Assembly: GCA_050942925.1 (NCBI GenBank)
Contig: JBMNOF010000064.1
Span: 1 to 10,992 of the forward strand
Origin: Spyradocola sp050942925
GTDB taxonomy: Bacteria; Bacillota; Clostridia; Christensenellales; UBA1750
Reading direction: 5' to 3'
DNA length: 10,992 nt
Within the stretch, counting starts at the first letter, position 1, and every line of letters starts with the position of its first letter. The notes under the pieces were generated by a model. It saw only the letters and a list, made by a program, of their open reading frames with translations, was not told where the DNA came from and ran no database searches. Of the stretch, positions 6,668 through 10,992 are shown piece after piece. The position numbers were made by a program, and so were the translations under genes.

Positions 6668-8608
6668 GTGCGCAAGTACGAGATCTGTCTTGGATGTATG
6701 CGGGAGAAAGGGCAGGCGGAAGTCTGCCCTTTTTGCGGATACCGCGAGGGCACGCCCCCGGCGGCGCCGCACTACCTGGCGCCGGGCACGATCCTGGCCG
6801 GGAAATACCTGATCGGCCGGGGCCTCGGCCACGGCGGATTCGGCACGACCTACATTGCGCGGGACCAGGTGCTGGGGATCAAGCTGGCCATCAAGGAGTA
6901 CATGCCGCAGGACTGTGCCTCCCGCGCGCCGGGGTCCAACATGGTCACGCCCTTTTCCGGCGAGGGCGCCAAGCGCTTTGCGGACGGACTGGAGTCCTTC
7001 CTGCAGGAGGCGCGGACGCTCGCCCGGTTTGACGGCACGCCCAACATCGTGGGCGTGCGCGACTTCTTTACCGAAAACGGCACGGCCTATCTCGTGATGA
7101 ACTACCTCGAGGGCATCACGCTCAAGCAGTACCTCGTGCGCAGCGGCGGCAAGCCCGTGCCCTTCAACAAGACGCTCGGCATCTTTCTGCCGGTGATGGA
7201 CGCCCTTCGCATCGTGCATGCGGCGGGGCTTTTGCATCGGGACGTCAGCCCCGACAACATCTTCCTGACCACGTCCGGGCAGGTGACGCTGATCGACTTT
7301 GGCGCGGCGCGGCAGTCCATGGGCGCGCAGACCAGCATGTCCGTCATCCTCAAGCCCGGCTATGCCCCGGAGGAGCAGTATCGCTCCCGCGGGCGCCAGG
7401 GCCCTTGGACGGATATCTATGCCCTGGGCGCGACGATGTACCGCACCCTGACCGGGAGAATCCCGCCCGAGTCCCTGGAGCGCCTGCGCAGCGACTGCCT
7501 CGTCCCGCCCTCGGCGCTGGGCATCGCCATCCCGCAAAAGGCGGAGGCGGCCATCCTGCGCGCCATGGCCGTGCGCGCGGAGGACCGCTTCCAGACCGTG
7601 GACGAGTTCCGCGCCGCCCTCCTGCAGGGCGCGCAGATGCCGGCCGCGGCGCACGAGCGCGTCGCGATTCCCAATCCCGCACAGACCCCACAGGGGCGAA
7701 CCCCGCAGGACCGAACCCCGCCGCAAGGGGGGCGAACGCCCCAGGGACAGACCCCGCCCCGCGGCGTGGAGGAGGATGCGGAAACCTATCCGCTGCCGCA
7801 TCGCGGCGAGGGGCGCGGAAAGAAGAAGCGCGGGCCGCGCGCGGCGGTGGTGGTGACCTTTGTCGCGCTGTCGCTGGTGGTGGTGCTGGTCGTCGGGTTC
7901 TTCGTGTTCCTCTCCTCGACGGGCGGAGAGAATCCGTTTGCCGGAGGGATTGTGCTGCAGTCGCCGGAGCAATCCGACAGCGCGGAGCCCACGGCCACGC
8001 CCGCGGAGGGCGTGCAGGGCAGCGCGCAGGCGGAGGCGACGCCCACGCCTTCCCCCACGGCGGCGCCGGAACTCGGGCCCTTTGACGACGGGGCGGTTCC
8101 GAGCGCGAGCCTTAGCAGCTTTGTGCCCCGCGCCGGCCGGCTGCTGGTCATTGAGGACGAGAACGCGACCATGACCTGGGTCACGGGCTCGGCGCCGAGC
8201 GCGCGGCCGGAGATGCTCTGCGCGCAGTTTGCCTACGATCCGGAGACGTCCTCGCCCCTGGGCGAAGTCTATGGGTACTATTTGGATCAGGGGGGCAACC
8301 TGCGGTATGCCTCGGTGGAGGCGGGCGGATCGGATGTGCTCGTTCTGCCGGCCAACTGCGCCGTGGGCATGGAGTTCAGCGGGCAGATGGGCGAAAGCCG
8401 CGTCGTGGCCGTGAACTACTCGGGTTCGTCCAACGGCGTGGAGCTGAACGACTGCATCGTGGTCGAGTGCGATGCGGGCTACGCGTTCTACCAGCCGAAC
8501 AAGGGCCTGGTCCTCGTGCAGACGGGCATGGACGGCGGAAGCGTGATCCATCGCCTCGTCTCGGACGAGCAGGATTTGCAAAATATCTACTCGATGTTCG
8601 TGGAGTGA
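6668..8608 (+). CDS. Transmembrane eukaryotic-type Ser/Thr protein kinase with zinc ribbon and extracellular domain
   Basis: A 646-residue kinase, the likely writer of this cluster. Residues 7-23 are a CxxC...CxxC zinc-ribbon-like cluster. The kinase domain is about 46-320: glycine loop GLGHGGFGTTY (52-62), lysine K76 (AIKEY), HRDVSPDN (190-197, catalytic D192, N197), IDFGAAR (209-215), KPGYAPEEQY (229-238) and DIYALGATMYRTLTG. The catalytic loop has Ser in place of the usual Lys of HRDxKPxN. A Thr-Pro repeat linker covers 340-366, then a basic stretch and one helix (about 392-416), then a roughly 230-residue extracellular part. That part starts with a Pro/Thr/Ala/Ser linker and ends in a domain I do not recognise (about 475-646). 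It is not a PASTA repeat, the usual extracellular module of PrkC/PknB. GTG start at 6668, with AAAAGGCGG at 6649-6657. cysK follows 19 bases after the stop. Confidence 0.92.
   Translation: MRKYEICLGCMREKGQAEVCPFCGYREGTPPAAPHYLAPGTILAGKYLIGRGLGHGGFGTTYIARDQVLGIKLAIKEYMPQDCASRAPGSNMVTPFSGEGAKRFADGLESFLQEARTLARFDGTPNIVGVRDFFTENGTAYLVMNYLEGITLKQYLVRSGGKPVPFNKTLGIFLPVMDALRIVHAAGLLHRDVSPDNIFLTTSGQVTLIDFGAARQSMGAQTSMSVILKPGYAPEEQYRSRGRQGPWTDIYALGATMYRTLTGRIPPESLERLRSDCLVPPSALGIAIPQKAEAAILRAMAVRAEDRFQTVDEFRAALLQGAQMPAAAHERVAIPNPAQTPQGRTPQDRTPPQGGRTPQGQTPPRGVEEDAETYPLPHRGEGRGKKKRGPRAAVVVTFVALSLVVVLVVGFFVFLSSTGGENPFAGGIVLQSPEQSDSAEPTATPAEGVQGSAQAEATPTPSPTAAPELGPFDDGAVPSASLSSFVPRAGRLLVIEDENATMTWVTGSAPSARPEMLCAQFAYDPETSSPLGEVYGYYLDQGGNLRYASVEAGGSDVLVLPANCAVGMEFSGQMGESRVVAVNYSGSSNGVELNDCIVVECDAGYAFYQPNKGLVLVQTGMDGGSVIHRLVSDEQDLQNIYSMFVE
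7685..7765 (+). repeat. Thr-Pro repeat segment in the kinase juxtamembrane linker
   Basis: Kinase residues 340-366 repeat the pattern TPQGR, TPQDR, TPPQGGR, TPQGQ, TPPRG: five Thr-Pro steps spaced 5, 5, 7 and 5 residues. The DNA repeats degenerately (ACCCCGCAGG-like units). The segment lies on the cytoplasmic side, between the catalytic domain and the helix, where autophosphorylation is common in this kinase family. Confidence 0.75.
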
Positions 8609-8627
8609 CGAAAGGGAGGAGAAGAAC

Positions 8628-9563
8628 ATGAAAATCGCGGACAGCGCGCTGGACTTGATCGGCAACACCCCGCTTGTGCGGCTGCAGCGCATCGCGAAGC
8701 GCCACGGCATTGCGCCGGTGCTGGCAAAGCTCGAGCGGTGCAATCCCGCCGGCAGCGCAAAGGACCGCGTGGCGCTGCGCATGGTGCAGGACGCGGAGGA
8801 TAAGGGTCTTTTGCGCCCCGGCGCCACGATTGTGGAGCCCACGAGCGGCAACACGGGCGTCGGGCTCGCGATGGTCGCGGCCCTTCGCGGCTACAAGCTC
8901 ATCCTGACCATGCCGGAGTCCATGTCCGTCGAGCGGCGGATGCTCCTGTCCGCGCTGGGCGCGCAGATCGTGCTCACACCGGCCAAGGACGGCATGGCCG
9001 GCGCGGTTGCGCGCGCGGAGGAGATTCTGCGCGAAACGCCGGGCGCGTTTTTGCCCTCGCAGTTCGACAACCCGGCCAACCCGGCCGCGCACGAGGCCAC
9101 CGCGCGCGAAATCCTGCGCGACACGGAGGGCGGCGTGGACGTCTTTGTCGCGACCGTCGGGACGGGCGGCACGGTGTCCGGCACGGGGCGCGTGCTCAAG
9201 GCGGAAAAGCCGGGCGTCTACGTCGTGGGCGTGGAGCCGGCGGAGTCGCCGCTGCTCTCTGGCGGAAAGGCCGGCCCCCACGGCATCCAGGGCATTGGCG
9301 CCAACTTCGTCCCGGGAAACTACGATCCGTCCGTCGTGGACGAGGTCGTGACCGTCTCCACGGAAGAAGCCTATGCCTTTGGCCGGGAACTCGCCCGGGA
9401 AGAGGGGCTTTTGTGCGGCATCTCCTCGGGCGCGGCGCTGGCGGCGGCCGTGAAGCTGGCAATGCGCCCGGAGTTTGTGGGCAAGCAGATCGTCGCGCTG
9501 CTGCCGGATACGGGGGAGCGCTATCTCTCCACGCCCCTGTTTGCGGAGGGCGAAAATGGCTGA
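8628..9563 (+). CDS. cysK: Cysteine synthase (O-acetylserine sulfhydrylase)
   Basis: PLP enzyme of fold type II that makes L-cysteine from O-acetylserine and sulfide in the cytosol. At 311 residues it has the family's normal length. Seen: IGNTPLVRL (11-19), the PLP lysine K45 in NPAGSAKDR, the substrate-binding loop PTSGNTG (71-77), the phosphate-binding GTGGT (178-182), SSGAA (266-270) and LPDTGERYLST (292-302). CysK and CysM share these motifs and some relatives use other acceptors, so the exact substrate is probable rather than proven. ATG 8628 follows AAAGGGAGGAG. It lies 19 bases after the kinase with no terminator or promoter visible between, so it seems part of the same transcript. Its end overlaps mnmA by eight bases. 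Confidence 0.93.
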   Translation: MKIADSALDLIGNTPLVRLQRIAKRHGIAPVLAKLERCNPAGSAKDRVALRMVQDAEDKGLLRPGATIVEPTSGNTGVGLAMVAALRGYKLILTMPESMSVERRMLLSALGAQIVLTPAKDGMAGAVARAEEILRETPGAFLPSQFDNPANPAAHEATAREILRDTEGGVDVFVATVGTGGTVSGTGRVLKAEKPGVYVVGVEPAESPLLSGGKAGPHGIQGIGANFVPGNYDPSVVDEVVTVSTEEAYAFGRELAREEGLLCGISSGAALAAAVKLAMRPEFVGKQIVALLPDTGERYLSTPLFAEGENG

Positions 9564-10635
9564 GCGCGTGGTCGTGGGCATGTCGGGCGGCGTGGACTCC
9601 TCCGTCGCCGCCCTGCTGCTCAAACAGCGGGGCTATGAGGTGCTCGGCGTGTTCATGAAGAACTGGGAGGAGAAGGACGAGGACGGCGTCTGCACCGCGA
9701 CGAAGGACTTTGAGGACGTGCGCGACGTCTGCGACGCCATCGGCATCCCGTACTACACCGTCAACTTCAGCCGGCAGTACTGGGACCGGGTCTTTACGCA
9801 CTTCCTCGAGGAATACCGCCGCGGCCGCACGCCCAACCCGGACGTGCTCTGCAACCAGGAGATCAAGTTCCGCGCGTTTTTGGACTTCGCCATGCAGAGC
9901 GGCGCGGACCGCATCGCCACGGGGCACTTCTGCCGCCTCGACCGCGAGGGGGGACAGGTGCGGCTCCTGCGCGGCGTCGACCCGGGAAAGGACCAGTCCT
10001 ATTTCCTGCACGCGCTCACGCAGGAGCAGCTCGCCCGCGCGCTCTTCCCCGTCGGGGACAAGACAAAGGCCGAGGTCCGGCAAATTGCGCGCGAAAACGG
10101 CCTCTCCACGGCGCAGAAGAAGGATTCCACCGGCGTGTGCTTCATCGGGGAGCGGCGGTTCCGGCCCTTCCTCAAGCAGTTCTTCCCGACCGAGCCCGGG
10201 GACATGGTCGATCCGGAGGGCCATGTCGTGGGCCGGCACGAGGGCTTGACCTTTTATACCATCGGGCAGCGCCGCGGCCTGGGCATCGGCGGCTGCGGGG
10301 ACGGCCGGTCCTGGTTTGTCGTGGGCAAGGACCTGGAACACAATCGCCTGCTCGTCTGCCAGGGCGAGGACAACCCGCTCCTCTTTTCCCGCGCGCTGCA
10401 CGCCTCGCACATGACCTTTCTTGCGGGGCGGGCGCCCGCGGAGCGCTTTGCCTGCACGGCCAAGATCCGCTACCGGCAGTTGGATCAGCCCTGCACGGTG
10501 GAAATGCAGGGCGACGAAGCGCGCGTTTGCTTTGCGGACCCGCAGCGCGCCGTGACGCCGGGACAGTCCGTCGTGCTCTACGACGGGCCCGTCTGCCTGG
10601 GCGGCGGGATCATCGAAAGGGCGGAAATCGCGTGA
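9556..10635 (+). CDS. mnmA: tRNA-specific 2-thiouridylase MnmA
   Basis: Adenylates and thiolates U34 of the Lys, Glu and Gln tRNAs to 2-thiouridine, taking sulfur from a cysteine desulfurase relay; cytosolic. The 359 residues are close to the family's usual length of about 360-370. Seen: the PP-loop GMSGGVDSS (8-16), NPDVLCNQEIKF with catalytic C99, ATGHF (121-125), GKDQSYFLH (144-152), STGVCFIGER with catalytic C195, and TIGQRRGLGIGG. Start chosen at ATG 9556, preceded by GGAGGG at 9545-9550. The reading frame stays open further upstream but only inside cysK, and the family's N-terminus fits 9556. The eight-base overlap with cysK implies translational coupling. The stop codon (10633-10635) lies inside the terminator hairpin. 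Confidence 0.96.
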   Translation: MAERVVVGMSGGVDSSVAALLLKQRGYEVLGVFMKNWEEKDEDGVCTATKDFEDVRDVCDAIGIPYYTVNFSRQYWDRVFTHFLEEYRRGRTPNPDVLCNQEIKFRAFLDFAMQSGADRIATGHFCRLDREGGQVRLLRGVDPGKDQSYFLHALTQEQLARALFPVGDKTKAEVRQIARENGLSTAQKKDSTGVCFIGERRFRPFLKQFFPTEPGDMVDPEGHVVGRHEGLTFYTIGQRRGLGIGGCGDGRSWFVVGKDLEHNRLLVCQGEDNPLLFSRALHASHMTFLAGRAPAERFACTAKIRYRQLDQPCTVEMQGDEARVCFADPQRAVTPGQSVVLYDGPVCLGGGIIERAEIA

Positions 10636-10649
10636 TTTCCGCCCTTTTT
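10616..10649 (+). terminator. Strong intrinsic terminator ending the signalling/cysK/mnmA operon
   Basis: A perfect 14-base stem, AAAGGGCGGAAATC (10616-10629) with GATTTCCGCCCTTT (10634-10647), closes a GCGT loop and runs into TTTTT (10645-10649). The left arm codes for the last residues of MnmA, and the stop TGA starts at the last loop base. It separates this operon from the rRNA promoter about 50 bases on. Confidence 0.95.
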
Positions 10650-10671
10650 GGCCCCAAGGGGAAAGAGGGAG

Positions 10672-10697
10672 AAAAAAGCGAAAAAAGTTTCCAAAAA
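10672..10697 (+). promoter_or_regulatory. A-tract UP-element-like region upstream of the rRNA promoter
   Basis: Runs of A lie at 10672-10677, 10681-10686 and 10693-10697, roughly one helical turn apart, just upstream of the -35 box. A-rich phased tracts at this position are typical of UP elements, which bind the RNA polymerase alpha subunit at rRNA promoters. They stand out in an otherwise GC-rich sequence. Confidence 0.6.
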
Positions 10698-10701
10698 GGT
10701 G

Positions 10702-10730
10702 TTGACAAAGCGGACGACATTTGGTATTAT
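10702..10730 (+). promoter_or_regulatory. rRNA operon promoter
   Basis: Perfect -35 TTGACA (10702-10707), 17-base spacer, -10 TATTAT (10725-10730, five of six). It predicts a start near 10736. It lies about 150 bases before the 16S 5' end and is preceded by A-tracts, as expected for a strong rRNA promoter. The predicted transcript begins with a small hairpin, CGTCG (10737-10741) pairing with CGACG (10746-10750). Confidence 0.9.
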
Positions 10731-10736
10731 ATACAG

Positions 10737-10883
10737 CGTCGTCAGCGACGGGAACGAACTCCTGAGCCTGCGGCATGCGAACCTTGAAAACGATACATTG
10801 AGAATGACAAGGAAGAAACGAAAAGTTGATTCCTAAGACGGACAACGAGAAGAAGCACAGCGAGAAGCTGAGCGATAGAGATC
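10737..10883 (+). promoter_or_regulatory. rRNA leader with boxA-like antitermination element
   Basis: Leader transcript of the rRNA operon, non-coding. GAACCTTGAAAAC (10779-10791) resembles the boxA element (CTTTGAAAACT-like) found in Firmicute rRNA leaders, where Nus factors assemble. A short hairpin, CAGC/GCTG, lies near 10858-10870. The matching half of the 16S processing stem would be downstream of the window. I see no gene here. Confidence 0.6.

Positions 10884-10992
<109 letters not shown>

Noticed and set aside
3446..8608. Type VI or type VII secretion regulatory locus (FHA, kinase, phosphatase)
   Set aside because: No secretion structural genes (EssC/EccC ATPase, WXG100, Tss proteins) are present; the neighbours are tmk, cysK and mnmA.
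6536..8854. Very long minus-strand open frame (about 770 codons) across the kinase gene
   Set aside because: Shadow of the kinase codon pattern: low-complexity Arg/Ala/Gly translation with no domain, while the + strand shows all kinase motifs.
9475..9555. Upstream extension of mnmA inside cysK
   Set aside because: The extra residues are not MnmA-like; ATG 9556 with GGAGGG gives the normal N-terminus just before the PP-loop.
9196..10845. Long minus-strand open frame opposite mnmA, extending into the rRNA promoter region
   Set aside because: No motif, and it would run through the terminator and rRNA promoter. MnmA on the + strand is unambiguous.

Overview
The window is a stretch of bacterial chromosome about 10.7 kb long, lying between two rRNA operons that point the same way. 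It opens with an essentially complete 5S rRNA (the tail of one operon). It closes with the promoter, leader and first ~110 bases of a 16S rRNA (the head of the next). All protein genes read on the + strand, packed and colinear with the rRNA operons. The organism looks like a high-GC member of the Firmicutes, probably Clostridia. The reasons are strong AGGAGG-type ribosome binding sites, a decarboxylase next to tmk (as in Bacillus yaaO-tmk), kinase/FHA proteins with N-terminal zinc-ribbon cysteine clusters, and the start of the 16S. A Christensenellales-like lineage is possible, but this is a guess.

Layout. (1) 1-119, 5S rRNA with a downstream hairpin. (2) 194-685, a small two-helix membrane protein with a PH-like tail, followed by a probable terminator. 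(3) 745-3378, an Orn/Lys/Arg-type PLP decarboxylase fused in frame to a HAD phosphatase, then thymidylate kinase (tmk). (4) 3382-10649, a likely single transcription unit. It starts at a promoter with a perfect TATAAT and ends at a textbook terminator. It carries a membrane-anchored PP2C phosphatase, a secreted trypsin-like protease with a transmembrane helix and cytoplasmic FHA domain, a zinc-ribbon/FHA protein, a transmembrane Ser/Thr kinase, cysK and mnmA. (5) 10650-10992, rRNA promoter with A-tracts, leader with a boxA-like element, and the 16S start.

The centre of interest is 3446-8608. A kinase and its opposing phosphatase sit with two FHA (phosphothreonine-reader) proteins. Predicted topologies put the kinase, phosphatase and both FHA domains inside the cell, and a serine protease domain and the kinase's C-terminal sensor-like domain outside. 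The kinase has a juxtamembrane run of five Thr-Pro steps that could be phosphorylated and read by an FHA domain. This looks like a transmembrane phospho-signalling circuit whose FHA-bearing partner is a surface protease. I do not recognise it as a named system. The families are recognisable from motifs; the wiring is inference.

Second point of interest: the decarboxylase-HAD fusion still contains a good ribosome binding site and ATG at the junction, and one base change would restore a stop codon just before it. It may be a recent fusion, or it may still produce a free HAD protein as well. No mobile element, CRISPR array, tRNA or minus-strand gene is supported, and no gene-free stretch exceeds 300 bases.
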